A stretch of DNA of 64,000 nt from Sebastes aleutianus (GCA_916700875.1 CAKAKS010000066.1:7314243-7378242), one strand, 5' to 3'; positions 12,282 to 25,871 are shown, numbered from the stretch's first letter. Notes: a model not told the origin generated them from the letters alone. A program made the numbers and translations.

Positions 12282-12812
12282 TAGGGCTGTCAAAGTTAAC
12301 GCGATAATATCGAGTTAACGCAAAGTGGGCTCAGTTTTAAAGCTAAAGCTTGTCGGAAAGGAGGATAAATAACGCTCCAAACTTGCCCTACATTTTGGTG
12401 AGGAAAAACTGATATGACCATTTTCAAAGGGGTCCCTTGACCTCTGACCTCAAGATATGTGAATGAAAATGGGCTCTATGGGTACCCACGAGTCTCCCCT
12501 TTACAGACATGCCCACTTTATGATAATCACATGCAGTTTGGGGCAAGTCATAGTCAAGTCAGCACACTGACACACTGACAGCTGTTGTTGCCTGTTGGGC
12601 TGCAGTTTGCCATGTTATGATTTGAGCATATTATTTGATGCTAAATGCAGTATCTGTGAGGGTTTCTGGACAATATTTGTCAGTGTTTTGTGGTGTGAAT
12701 TGATTTAAGGTCATAAATATATACATACATTTGCATAAACCAGCATATTTTCCCACTCCCATGTTGATAAGAGGATTAAATACTTGACAAATCTCCCTTT
12801 AAGGTACATTCT
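12282..12812 (-). mobile_element. truncated hAT-type element (TAGGGCTGTCAA family)
   Basis: One terminus, TAGGGCTGTCAAAGTTAACG, starts at 12282. The interior matches the reverse complement of the complete copy at 3892-4597, with shared words such as CCTCTGACCTCAAGATATGTG and the segment ending CTCCCTTTAAGGTACAT. The other terminus is absent, so the copy is broken and no target duplication can be read. Confidence 0.85.
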
Positions 12813-15800
12813 TGCATATTTCAGGCATAAGTTCTGCACCTTTTACCTCTACTATTTGTCTGCAGGCCATCACCTCTGTGTAATTCCTAACCTGCTATTC
12901 CCGTCATGTCCTCAGTGTTTACTGCCTCTCATCATCACCTGACCTCCACACCCACCTATCAATTCCCTCATCAACCCCTCAGTATACCGCCGGCCCTCTT
13001 TCTGCCTCAGCATCACAGCCACCTTGTTCCTGCTTATCTGGCTGTCTTGTTGTGACCCTTTAAAAGCCTTTTTGGACTTTGTGCCTACTTGGCCTTTTGT
13101 TCAGGTTACCTGTTCTGACTGGCTGCCTCTTACAGAACCCCATTTTTTTGTCTTCCTCTGAGTCATGCATTTACCTGTTTTAACTGAGCCATTAAAAGTT
13201 GTTTATCTTACACATTTTACATGTCTTCTTTCATTTCCGAGTGGAAAAGTACCCGGATCTTCAGGCGATCTGCTGCATCCATTGGGCTCACGGAGCAGGC
13301 GCAGTAGCGTCTGTTCGGTCACAAGGCTCGGTCACGGGGTCACAACCGTCACGGTGTTGTCACGGCTTGCTAACCCCGCCTCCCAGCCCTTGCTCCAGCC
13401 TCAGTCTGGGTCTCATTCACATGAATGAAAGAAGGGAAATAACTCTGTATTCAGCTATTAGTGCATTTTACAACTTTTAGGACCTAATAATTTAAATAAG
13501 GGCTATTCATGTGTTCTTAATGAGAATTTGATTCCCCTCAAAAAATATTATCTGCTGAGTTACAGACGTCTCTTTCCCAATGTAAGTCTATAGGAAAAAG
13601 TCTTTGTGGGCCCAATGGCATCACGTGAGGGACACAAAAGTTGTAGTACCGCCGTTTTGCCACTACGAAAATTGGCATCAACGAGCAGCGCTCTTCCTGG
13701 GGGTTTGGGACATGCTCACATGCATGAACATGCACTAAAAGCATGTGAGACTGGCCCAGCGATGTCACAAAGCGAGGAGAAGCTCAGATTACAACACACA
13801 CAGAAGGAGAGTGACTTCATTCTCTGCTCAGGTAGACATTACTCCTCTATATCTTTACATAGTAAATAGTTGTTTGCTGCTATATTAATGCTCTGGATAT
13901 AATATTTAGCACCTTTAACTTGAGTCCAGCAGTGTCTTTTTGAAATTTAAATAAATTTCAGGGCATCTGAACACTAACATTTTCTCACTGTCACCTGAGA
14001 GTGACGGAGAAAAGTATTTTATTTAAGTGAAACACATCAACGTATCCCCATAAGGGCTCTTAAGCGAACAATCGTCTGAGGAATCAGACTACACTTTTGA
14101 AGAGTTTCTATTCAACTCTCTTAAGATGCGATGAGAAGAGGATGCTTGCATCACTTTTTAGTTATTTTAGTTGCATGTGGAACAGTGTTATTATTCTGGG
14201 GTCTTTGCAGTTGTCCTCTGTCATTTTTAGTACCACCCACATCCGCACTTACTGTCATGTTTTGTGCAAATTACCAGTACTTAACGCTCTGATTGAAAGT
14301 AAGTCACATTTCAACTTATGAAAACCTCCCAGAGACCTGAAAGAACAGTCGGCAGGAGTCAGTCTGACCTACTTCCCCAACTGAAACAACCTTCAGTAAT
14401 TTGTTGAAATAGATTCACTCAAATCCTCATATAAATAAATGATGTTTAGAGCACATTGTAAAGAAAAATACAATTGTCCCATTTTTGCTCAGGTATTCAT
14501 GAAGATCTTTATTTCCTCTTCAGGTGTCATTTAGAACTGATACTCAAATAAATCCCAAATGATTGGATTTATATCGAGTTCTCCTTTTTGTTTTATGAAG
14601 ATATACTTTTGGTTGAGTCACAATTCTGCACTTTTAGACAGAAAAAGACGCACCTTTCGCTGCTAAAAACGAGCACATGGAAACAGCACTATGTGATGTA
14701 CCTAAATTCTCCGTCTGCTTTCATCAAACTGCCGCAGAGAGGCGACGAGCCGGGAGCTGGAGACGTGGAAGGAAAGAGAGAGGATCAGGAGAAATAGCAA
14801 AAAAGCAGTGTGAGAAAGAAAGAAAGGAAGCCTAATAACCAGCTGGAGACAGGTGAAGCAAGATGGCGCGAAACAAGAAGGCGAACCAAGAGAGAAATGA
14901 GAAGGAGATGAATCATATTTGAAGTCACAAATATAAGCCATACGGGCTGAACGCCATAAACATTTTGATTTTTCTCCAATTCCACCCGTCAATCTCCTCA
15001 GTCTTTTTCTGTGGGATTGTTCAGCTGTAGGTGGCTCCCTGCTTTGTCAAGACAACCGATGCTCAACTCTCTCTCTGTCACAGCTTGATTTGTGTTCTTT
15101 GAGTGCACTGTGTGTGTGTTTAAGTGTGTGTGTTTATGGGTGTGTGTGTTTTCAGCGACTCTCCTCCCCGCCTCCTGAAGACATCATTGACTTTCTAAGC
15201 GCGTCAGTTTAACTCCCTGAAAAAAATCCTGGCTCTCATAAGTGACAGCAGAATCTCAGTGTGAGTGGAAAGTGAGTGACTGATTGGTTCGAATGTGTTG
15301 CAGTTTTTTTTTTCTCACATATTGGGATTAGATCTATGAAAAATAGTTAATGAGTGGGATGCATGTTGGCAGTTTTACTAGCCAAACAATCACACTTTCA
15401 CTCTCGAAAAATCAGTTTGTAAGTGTGTGTGTGCGCACTTTTCCCGCCTCCTTCATTATCCTCACCTGCCCCTGATTTTGCCATTAGTCCACCCTGTTTA
15501 TATGCTCCCTCGTTTCTCCTGTTCCCCTGCCAGATTGTCTTTGTTCTACACCGTGTGCTCATCGCTTTCCGATCTGCAACAAGCCAAAAACCACTCTGCT
15601 AAATTCTGCAGATTTTCCTGCAGACGTCCATTGGTTAATGATCTGGATGAATAGTTTAAATGTCTGTACATGTGTAGTGGTAGGCTGTAGTAACGCTGTA
15701 GCTGTTGTGTTGATAATGACAAAATGCACAGGCGCTAGGCCCACTCATACCTTGTATTGTAGCCTAGGCCGGTGGTGTCCCAGATCTCCAATCTGATAGG

Positions 15801-18354
15801 CTTTTTGCTATTAGATGTTTTATTACAGAAAGTGTATGAAACTCATGACTAAAATAGTCATTCTGTTATTGTGTTTAGGCCATTAAACACCAAGTATGTA
15901 TTTGTCATTTGCGTGTTTTTTTGTTGTTAAAGATCGTTACGCACAGAAACCTTTCACTTGTTAATCAGATGCCATATTGGATGATGACGTTTGCACGGAC
16001 AGTGGCTCTGAGGAATCAAACAACCCTCTTTTGGCTTCTGACGGATGCGAAAAAACGCAGATATTCAAACTTGACACAACGTGAAGTCAGCTTTATTTTT
16101 AAACGTGCAACAATTTCGGATGAAAAATACATTCTTGGTGTGCAAAGGCCTTTAGTTACGGATGGAATAATAGTGAAAGTAAATGATTCCCTTTTTGCTC
16201 GGGACCCCCTGAACCTCTCAAGGACCCCTGGACCCCTCCTTGGGAATCACTGGCCTAGGACACCTTTGTTTATTTAATTTGTAAATTGACAAGCAACTCT
16301 TTGCAATCATATAGTGACTACTAAGCTACTATGGTGAAATATTCCTGGTGCCGCCCATGCATATAGGCTACAGGAGCATACATGTACAGGAAATAGGTGG
16401 ACTGCGGTGTGGGATGGATCTATAAACTATCATTCTTCATCCGGTATCCTCATAATGTACTTTTGACAAATACTTTTTAAATGTTTTGAGCTGCTTTCCA
16501 CTGATCCATGTGTTAGTTAACTTGACAAAGCTGTTAATATATAGACTACTGTACAATCAAATATACAATACAATGTAGTGTCTGTATCCACCTCACCAGC
16601 TGTTCTTAAAGTACATTTTACACCTTACACAAGAATGTGGTGCCCTTCCAGTTTTGTCAAAATCGGATCAGTGGCTTCTGAGATTTCACATTTGACAGAC
16701 GGATACAGCTGGATCCATCCAAGGGATCCAGACGGAGACAGACACACAGGTGGATGGATGGATGGATGAATGGCATGGGAGAAGACAAAAACCGGCATGG
16801 TAAGGAAGGAGAGAGAACGCAGCGTTGAAGAGGAAACTTTGAAAGTAAGCTGCCAGTTACTTCACAATGGAAGAACTACAGCAAAGCCACAGTTCCCTGG
16901 AGAGAAATATAGTTTTGTTAACAAAAGTTACCCAGAAAAAGTAGTTCACGGTGTTAATAATGACTGAAATTTGCAATGTTATATGATACAAAAATAAAAA
17001 TCACATGACTGCAGTACCATGGATTAGGGTCGTTCGTGCACTCCAACAGAAGATGTCAACAGTAACCTGAATACAAAACAACAGTAACAACCAAACATCA
17101 ACTGTACATTTAACCACAACCACCAACTAAAAATTATAATGCCAGTGTATTGCTAGTGGCATTGCAGGCAACAACCCAAGAGCGATCTAAAATCCCAATA
17201 ATAACCAAGACCAATCCAAAACCAAAGAGACCCTAAAATACTCCCATCGGCAGCCAGAAGAGAGAGAGCACCCAGTTTCAGCAACAAGGATTTGAATCCA
17301 CAAAGAGAGATCATATTTTGCCAATTTGTGATTATGTTGACTTAAATAGTTAAGGTAAACGGTTTAATAGTTCACTGTTAAGAGGGAGAAATTGCATTTT
17401 CTCAGCCAGATTTGTGTAGAGTGGTGCAGAGATGACGTATTTTTGTAGGCCAACCAGGAAGTTAGAATTGCACGGGTTTCCTCGACAAAAACTGAAAGTG
17501 TTAAAATGCTAACTCGCTTCCAGGTTTTAGGACTCATTCCTGTAGCACTCTATGTAACATCTAACAATATTAGAGAGTAATCTGTAATGTTTTACCTATT
17601 GATCTACATAAAAACATAAATCCAATGCAAAAGCAAGAAAATTGCTGAGCATAAATGTAAGAAATGGGCCCTGAAGACGTTCAAGATGACGATCACTTCC
17701 TGCTCAGTAGTCTGAGAATGTGTTAATTATTAAGAGCGCAGTGCATGGAGAGAATCATGTTGGTTTTTCCCACGCTTCAGTCCGTTAGCCCACATCAGCA
17801 TCGATCGGCGTCCTTGATTGCGATCACTTTCTCAAGGAGATGTAACTGGGGAAAAAAATATTAAGAATTCATAATGCACACAAACCTATTTGAGATATCG
17901 TTTTCCATTTCTGTTTATCAGGGTCAGTGGATTACACGGGGATAAAGTGTGTGTCCTTAACGTACATGTGTATACACACTTTCACATGCATACACACACA
18001 GATAGGAGAACACCTTTATCGAGGTAGCTGGATTACACAGGGATAAGGCTCGACTCTTGATATTGACCCTCTGACTAAACACACAGTACACACTTTACAT
18101 TTGCTCACACTGTGTACATACACAAACTCATACCCAGGTATAGAACCAAGTGTGTGTATTCCACACACACAGGCCAGTTTATTCTTCCAGTATGGACACA
18201 CATGCACGTTCTATCCTATTCTGGTCTTGTCTCATCTACTCTGTCCTTTGCCGTCTTTTAGTGTCCTGTTTCTGATGTGTTCTGGCCTCATCAAGTCACT
18301 ACAGCCTATTTACAGAAGTTGTTTCATTGAAAAAACTTAAAGGCTTAATGTTAC
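12813..18354. other. intergenic sequence with unassigned repeat debris
   Basis: Two C/T-rich blocks, about 12840-13250 and 15430-15650, resemble each other and the block at 31440-31870 in style (CCTGCC, TTTGGACTTTG and similar words). They may be remnants of one retroelement class, but I cannot name it. About 16600-16770 looks like another interspersed repeat tail ending in (ATGG)n. 17930-18050 holds two loosely similar GGATTACACNGGGATAA blocks. No gene is supported. Confidence 0.45.
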
Positions 18355-21300
18355 TTAAAGGTACAGTGTGTAGGATTTGGTGCGGGATCTGGTGGTGTGG
18401 TTGCAGATTGCAACCGAGTACCCCTCCGCTCACTCCTCCCTTTCCAAGACTGCGGTAACGTGAGCCGCCCCAGTGCAAAACCGTGGTAACGCCATTCATC
18501 TCGTTCATAGGCCATCGTTACCATAATAACACAACTTTATAGTGATGCGCGTGTTGACCCACAAGTGGGTGAGCTTACTAGAAAATATCCCAGACTTTTC
18601 AGACTATTTTTGTCCGACATTTTTCAGATCTTTTTTTTCAGACTTTTTTTGTCCGACATTTTTCAGATCTTTTTTTTCGGACATTTTTTTCAGACATTTT
18701 TCAGATCTTTTTTTTCAGACTTTTTTTGTCCGACATTTTTCAAATCTTTTTTTTCGGAAATTTTTTTCAGACATTTTTCAGATCTTTTTTTTCAGACTTT
18801 ATTTTCAGACATTTTTCAGATCTTCTTTTTTTCAGACTTTTTTTTTAGACATTTTTCAGAACTTTTTTTTCAGATCTTTTTTTTCAGACATTTTTCAGAT
18901 CTTTTTTTTCAGACTTTTTTTGTCCGACATTTTTCAGATCTTTTTTTTCGGACATTTTTTTCAGACGTTATCAGATTTTTTTTTTCCAGACTTTATTTTC
19001 AGACATTTTTCAGATCTTTTTTTTCGGACATTTTTTTCAGACATTTTTCAGATCTTTTTTTTCAGACTTTATTTTCAGACATTTTTTAGATCTTTTTTTT
19101 TCAGACTTTTTTTTTAGACATTTTTCAGATCTTTTTTTTCAGACTTTTTTCAGATCTTTTTTTTCAGACATTTTTCAGTTCTTTTTTTTCAGACTTTTTT
19201 TGCCCGACATTTTTCAGATCTTTTTTTTCGGACATTTTTTTCAGACATTATCAGATTTTTTTTTTCCAGACTTTATTTTCAGACATTTTTCAGATCTTTT
19301 TTTTCAGACTTTTTTTGTCCGAGATTTTTCAGATCTTTTTTTTCAGACTTTTTTTTCAGACATTTTTCAGATCTTTTTTTTTAGACATTTTTCAGAACTT
19401 TTTTTTCAGATCTTTTTTTTCAGACTTTTTTCAGAACTTTTTTTTCAGACATTTTTCAGATCTTTTTTTTCAGACTTTTTTTGTCCGACATTTTTCAGAT
19501 CTTTTTTTCGGACATTTTTTTCAGACATTATCAGATTTTTTTTTCCAGACTTTATTTTCAGACATTTTTCAGATCTGTTTTTTCAGACTTTTTTTTCAGA
19601 CTTTTTTCAGACTTTTTTTTCAGACTTTTTTTTCAGACTTTTTTTTCAGACTTTTTTTTCAGACTTTTTTCAGATCTTTTTTTTCGGACATTTTTTTCAG
19701 ACATTTTTCAGATCTTTTTTTTCAGACTTTTTTTTCAGACTTTTTTCAGACTTTTTTTTCAGACTTTTTTTGTCCGAAATTTTTCAGATCTTTTTTTTTT
19801 TTTAGACATTTTTCAGATCTTTTTTTTCAGACATTTTTCAGATCTTTTTTTTTAGACTTTTTATTCAGACATTTTTCAGATCTTTTCTTTCAGACTTTTT
19901 TTGTCCGACATTTTTCAGATCTTTTTTTCCAGACTTTATTTTCAGACATTTTTCAGATCTTTTTTTTCAGACTTTTTTTTCAGACATTTTTCAGATCTTT
20001 TTTTCCAGACTTTATTTTCAGACATTTTTCAGATCTTTTTTTTCAGACTTTTTTTGTCCGACATTTTTCAGACTTTTTTTTCAGACTTTTTTTTCAGACA
20101 TTTTTCAGATCTTTTTTTTTAGACATTTTTCAGAACTTTTTTTTCAGATCTTTTTTTTCAGACTTTTTTCAGAACTTTTTTTTCAGACATTTTTCAGATC
20201 TTTTTTATCAGACTTTTTTGTCCGACATTTTTCAGATCTTTTTTTCGGACATTTTTTTCAGACATTATCAGATTTTTTTTTCCAGACTTTATTTTCAGAC
20301 ATTTTTCAGATCTTTTTTTTCAGACTTTTTTTTCAGACTTTTTTTTCAGACTTTTTTCAGATCTTTTTTTTCGGACATTTTTTTCAGACATTTTTCAGAT
20401 CTTTTTTTTCAGACTTTTTTTTCAGACTTTTTTCAGACTTTTTTTTCAGACTTTTTTCGTCCGAAATTTTTCAGATCTTTTTTTTTTTTTAGACATTTTT
20501 CAGATCTTTTTTTTCAGACATTTTTCAGATCTTTTTTTTTAGACTTTTTATTCAGACATTTTTCAGATCTTTTCTTTCAGACTTTTTTTGTCCGACATTT
20601 TTTAGATCTTTTTTTCCAGACTTTATTTTCAGACATTTTTCAGATCTTTTTTTTCAGACTTTTTTTTTAGATATTTTTCAGATCTTTTTTTTCAGATCTT
20701 TTTTTTCAGACTTTTTTCAGATCTTTTTTTTCAGACATTTTTCAGTTCTTTTTTTTCAGACTTTTTTTGCCCGACATTTTTCAGATCTTTTTTTTCAGAC
20801 TTTTTTTTCAGACTTTTTTCAGACTTTTTTTTCAGACTTTTTTCGTCCGAAATTTTTCAGATCTTTTTTTTTTTTTAGACATTTTTCAGATCTTTTTTTT
20901 CAGACATTTTTCAGATCTTTTTTTTCAGACATTTTTCAGATCTTTTTTTTTAGACTTTTTATTCAGACATTTTTCAGATCTTTTCTTTCAGACTTTTTTT
21001 GTCCGACATTTTTCAGATCTTTTTTTCCAGACTTTATTTTCAGACATTTTTCAGATCTTTTTTTTCAGACTTTTTTTTTAGACATTTTTCAGATCTTTTT
21101 TTTCAGATCTTTTTTTTCAGACTTTTTTCAGATCTTTTTTTTCAGACATTTTTCAGTTCTTTTTTTTCAGACTTTTTTTGCCCGACATTTTTCAGATCTT
21201 TTTTTTCGGACATTTTTTTCAGACATTATCAGATTTTTTTTTTCCAGACTTTATTTTCAGACATTTTTCAGATCTTTTTTTTCAGACTTTTTTTGTCCGA

Positions 21301-22297
21301 CATTTTTCAGACTTTTTTTTCAGACTTTTTTTTCAGACATTTTTCAGATCTTTTTTTTTAGACATTTTTCAGAACTTTTTTTTCAGATCTTTTTTTTCAG
21401 ACTTTTTTCAGAACTTTTTTTTCAGACATTTTTCAGATCTTTTTTTTCAGACTTTTTTTGTCCGACATTTTTCAGATCTTTTTTTCGGACATTTTTTTCA
21501 GACATTATCAGATTTTTTTTTCCAGACTTTATTTTCAGACATTTTTCAGATCTTTTTTTTCAGACTTTTTTTTCAGACTTTTTTCAGACTTTTTTTTCAG
21601 ACTTTTTTTTCAGACTTTTTTCAGATCTTTTTTTTCGGACATTTTTTTCAGACATTTTTCAGATCTTTTTTTTCAGACTTTTTTTTCAGACTTTTTTCAG
21701 ACTTTTTTTTCAGACTTTTTTTGTCCGAAATTTTTCAGATCTTTTTTTTTTTTTAGACATTTTTCAGATCTTTTTTTTCAGACATTTTTCAGATCTTTTT
21801 TTTAGACTTTTTATTCAGACATTTTTCAGATCTTTTCTTTCAGACTTTTTTTGTCCGACATTTTTCAGATCTTTTTTTTCAGACTTTTTTTTCAGACATT
21901 TGTCAGATCTTTTTTTTCAGACTTCATTTTCAGACATTTTTCAGATCTTTTTTTTTTCAGACTTTTTCTTTAGACATTTTTCAGATCTTTTTTTCCAGAC
22001 TTTTTTTGTTTAAAAAAATGGAAATTAATAACTAATAACTTTTTCTTCATTTTCATTTATATCTGTGGAAGATATCTGACGTTTGGTTCCCACTCCTAAC
22101 AAGGCTTATGAGCCAATAGTAAAACGACGTTGGTATCACGTGGTATCTCTGGGTCGTCAGTTAGTGTGGACAAAAGAGATAAATGGTTGAGATTGACGGT
22201 AAGTGCCTGGCAACGACTTGTTGTGAAGTGAATGCAATGGAACGTGGGAGGGAAAATGCGACATCTAGTGGCTGAATGTTATCAATAGTACCTTTAA
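18355..22297. mobile_element. TTAA-ended element split by an internal minisatellite
   Basis: The left end TTAAAGGTACAGTGTGTAGG (18355) and right end AGTACCTTTAA (ending 22297) form an inverted repeat over about ten bases, both including TTAA. The left flank to about 18590 and the right flank from about 22020 are non-repetitive and resemble parts of a teleost MITE of about 500 bp. The two flanks together make about 525 bp, that element's expected size. The intervening 3.4 kb is a tandem array, so the array probably grew inside the element after it inserted. No transposase is present. Confidence 0.7.
18591..22008 (+). repeat. 3.4-kb T-rich CAGA minisatellite array
   Basis: The array is made of T5-T8 tracts separated by CAGACA, CAGATC or CAGAC blocks. 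A frequent unit is about 25 bp: T8, CAGACA, T5, CAGATC. Variant units (TTGTCCGACA, TTTCGGACA, CATTATCAGA, TTTAGACA) recur in the same order. Units holding CATTATCAG lie about 280 bp apart (18966, 19246, 19526 and again 21224, 21503), and the 19246-19526 pair recurs about 1,977 bp downstream. Long Phe/Ser/Arg/Asp/Gln reading frames in all three forward frames are by-products of the repeat lacking stop codons. Confidence 0.97.
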
Positions 22298-22802
22298 GCA
22301 ATATGCATGTGTTCATATACATGTATATGCTTTTTGTCTGCCTGTAAGTGTGTTGTATGTGGGTTTACATGGTAGTTGCATCCACATTTGGTCACATACT
22401 GAGCTGAACAGGATGTGCATATTTGCATGAAATTGAAGGGGAGGGAACAGCACCAATGAGAAACATGATTTTTCACATGCTTGCTTCTGCTGGAACCAGC
22501 ATGCAGAATGCAGATATGGCAAAAAACACATTACCCACTGAGGCATGGAATTAGTATTAACATGCATTTTGTGTTTTTTTTTAATGAAAATCTATATGTG
22601 GTGAATTTACTTTCAACTTGTTATCTGTCATTTTCGGTCTGCTTTTCCATCATCACAAGACTTATTTTACGATGCATGTGTGTTTGACATTGAATCAAAT
22701 GACTTTGTGCACATAAACCCACACACAGTTTTCCATTTATTGCTGTTTTTCCATGTAAGGCTGTCTGTCTCTCTTAAATGGTATTTTGCTGTCTTCCTTC
22801 CT

Positions 22803-22861
<59 letters not shown>

Positions 22862-23402
22862 TTCCCTTTACCTGCAAAAACACACACAGACATCCCTGAG
22901 GCAGACAGACATGCAAACTTTATGCCACTGTAGCAACCAAACACATTTAGTGCAGCAGAGCGTCTTGTAAATTAGGTTGAGAAATCATTATTGGAAGTCT
23001 GAATATGGCAGCGATATTAATCTGCTTTATATAACACATCGTGGTCTCACTGTGGGAAGATCCTCACCTCAGCACTCCGAACGGGATTGTGGATCGATTG
23101 CATCTCCATCTAAGATATTAAAGAGGGCTAAAGAATCATCACCTGGGAGTCTCTCCCGGGAAACGGATTATTTTTATGGACCTCTAGAATCTTGGCAGAT
23201 GCTAATAAGCGTGCAGCTGACAGAAACATATTAAAGGCTCAGCAAATAGTTGGCTAACGACAGCTCTGGTATCGATTCAGATCTTGTGTTCGTGAGATGA
23301 CACCGTTGTCACCACTAAACTTTATACTCTGTTGCGAGATTTCTGTTTTGCAGACCAATCTTTCTGATGAACGTCTGAAGACAGGTCTGAGTGAATCTTA
23401 AG
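22298..23402. other. intergenic sequence with a microsatellite
   Basis: Apart from the (CA)n run at 22807-22858 this is unremarkable intergenic DNA. No gene or known repeat is recognised. Confidence 0.5.
22807..22858. repeat. (CA)26 microsatellite
   Basis: An uninterrupted CA run of 52 bases. Confidence 0.98.
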
Positions 23403-24172
23403 TAGGGCTGTTGCGTCTGAAAGCATTTCCCCTGCGGTGATAATGATTGGTTCAACAGCGTGATATGCTATATTATTGCATTTTTAATTTTTTTGCAAAT
23501 GACTTTAATATATGCTGATTTTAGGGCTATATAAATATGCTTTATTGTAAGGCTGTTATTACGTACATTATTGCTTTTTAAATTACAAAGATGAAAGTTT
23601 TAAAACTAATCAAATATACTTCTGTATTGTTAAATGCAGAATACATAAAGGCAACGAGGCGCAGAGTTTTCTTTTCAGCTGAGACGCTTTGGTTGAATAT
23701 CTGCAGAAGTAAAAATGTCGGAGTACTTGCTCTGGTTGAAGGAAGGCCGAAGCATGTAGGTAGAGAGGATTCATTTTTCCTCCATTGTTGTTGTTCTTCA
23801 GCACTTGTGGTCTACTGTACATGTAGGATGTGACGGTCGGTCTTTGTGGAGTTTGTCCCGACCCTCCTCCATTGTGATTGGACGGCTGGGTAAAAAGTGA
23901 CGGTGATCGACACAGCATTTTACCCAAAGTTAAACATTTTTCAACTCTCAGCGACCAGAAAAAAACACCAAACGCGCAGCGCTCGGCGCAGAATAATAGA
24001 CACTCAGCGCCTCGTCACGCTGCTGCCGCTTGTAGCATAAAGTAAATCTGTGGTGCTACCATTGCAAAGAATTAAGACAAAATGTGAACATAGGGGTTGT
24101 GGCGGTTGCTTGCCTGCAGTTGGCTTGTCAATAGCCCGGTATAGCAATATTGTGGTTATTGCGACAGCCCTA
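23403..24172. mobile_element. hAT-type non-autonomous element (TAGGGCTGTYGC ends)
   Basis: The left terminus TAGGGCTGTTGCG and right terminus CGACAGCCCTA form an inverted repeat. The flanks are atcttaag (23395-23402) and atcctgag (24173-24180), an 8-bp duplication differing by two transitions. This is consistent with an old hAT insertion. No transposase frame is seen in the 770 bp. Confidence 0.75.
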
Positions 24173-24180
24173 ATCCTGAG

Positions 24181-25571
24181 TGACATTTTCAGTCTTCAGA
24201 AACCTGAGTCCAGTCCGAGGTCCATCTGCTCAATTATTACTACAAAGACACGTCTATCTCATTATTTTGGATCAGCTACCATATAAAAAGCAATACAATT
24301 AGTCATACTTGAGTCCGTTTCAAATCAGGATGTGACAAATAAAATCTCCTTTTGTGGAGAGATTGGTGGACTCCAGGGAACCAGAACACACGAATGCGCT
24401 GACCACATTTTTGCATTTTGCAACGGACCATACCTGCGTATGACAGCAGCTATCGTACTTCACCAAACATGCCAAACTCTGTGATTAATTTAAATATCTC
24501 TGTAGAAATGACTCACTTTCACTTGAGAGTTTTACACAGTTCAGTCTTGCACAAAAGCCCTAATATTTCCAGACTGGATTTAGGTACATCTTTAAACTTT
24601 AGCAATGCAGATTCAAAACTTCTGAACAGTTTCTATTATTAAAAAGAAAACACATTTCAGCCTTGCTATAGCAGACATTTATGCAGTCTGAGTTCTTTTT
24701 ATTTGTCTATTTCTATTTCTCTACCTACCTCTCTCAGACAGTCTATCTCCCCCTCTTTTCCTCGATGACCTGCTGTGAATGTATCCTTAAACCCTCCTCT
24801 CTCTGGGATTATACCGAAGGCCATCCACTCCATTCGGCCATCCCGAAACCGGGCAGAGGAACAGCTTTAATTGGCCCAGAAATAGCCAAGGAGACTAGGT
24901 TGGATCTAGAGGGCCAAGGAAAGGAGGAGGAGGAGGGCTAGGAAGAGCATGAAGGGAGGGTTTAAGGTTTTTTCTAGGATTTTAATGTTTAACACTGATG
25001 TTCTCATGCCTGAAGGAGGGAGTGGGCTCTGTCTGTCTCTCTTGCCCCTCTGGTGTCATGAATTATGTGTATTATCAGTATTAGGGATGTAGATTTGCAT
25101 TATGAATACATTCTAGTCTATTATTATCAAGGTCACCAAATACACTAGCGTTGCTGATACTATTTGAAAACTATGAAAAGTGATATTTAATTTATTTTAA
25201 AGCACGCTCATCTCATAAATTGTATATTTTTAAATAGCTCTTCAGCTGGCAGAGAGAGTCATTAAACTGGCCTTGTTTTGCAGTTTCATTCTTTCTGTAT
25301 TAATCCTCTAAGGAGCAGTTAAAAAACTGTTTTTTTTCAGTTTTTAGGTTCTGATTTAAATATGTTTTGTCTTCACAATAGATTTTGACTGCATAGTCGG
25401 GGTGGGAAAAATAATTGATTCACCTATGTATGGCGTTTTTTTTTACCATTTTGAAATAAAATTTTTAATGCCAGAATCAAACCAGACGGCCGCCGCAAGC
25501 CGAAACGAAAAAGTAGAAAACTGCGGAGGGTCCGTGTGGATCTGACCTGCACCCTCACATTTTAAATCCAA
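24181..25571. other. AT-rich intergenic sequence
   Basis: No gene, RNA gene or repeat copy is recognised. Confidence 0.4.
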
Positions 25572-25871
25572 AGTGGTAGACACTACACATACAGTAAAGT
25601 ATGGAAACACTTTGGGTTTACCAGGAAAAGCAGAGCTAGACATCATGGCTAAAGCTGCATGCTTACTCTGTCATGGACAGGAAACGTTATCGTATTGTTC
25701 GGTCAAGCCGGCCATCACTCTCATCTCCATGGTCAAATGGGCCGACACTACAACTGTAGAGCAACCAGATACTGACATTTATGTTAAATGCATTAAAACG
25801 GCCCAGATGGAGCTGACCATGGATGTATAAAGAGAACGGCACTGACAAGGAGAGCTAGAGACGGACTGTGA

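Noticed and set aside
13165..13480. Two overlapping forward frames of 87-93 codons
   Set aside because: Overlapping frames over repeat-like C/T-rich debris with no recognisable protein family.
15270..15300. GGTTCGAAT word resembling a polymerase III B box (possible tRNA or SINE)
   Set aside because: No A box at the expected distance and no cloverleaf could be drawn; likely chance.
18542..21805. Long Phe/Ser/Asp/Gln/Arg-rich open frames, up to 451 codons, in three forward frames
   Set aside because: They translate the same T-rich tandem repeat in different frames; absence of stops is a property of the repeat unit. No start context, domains or splice structure.
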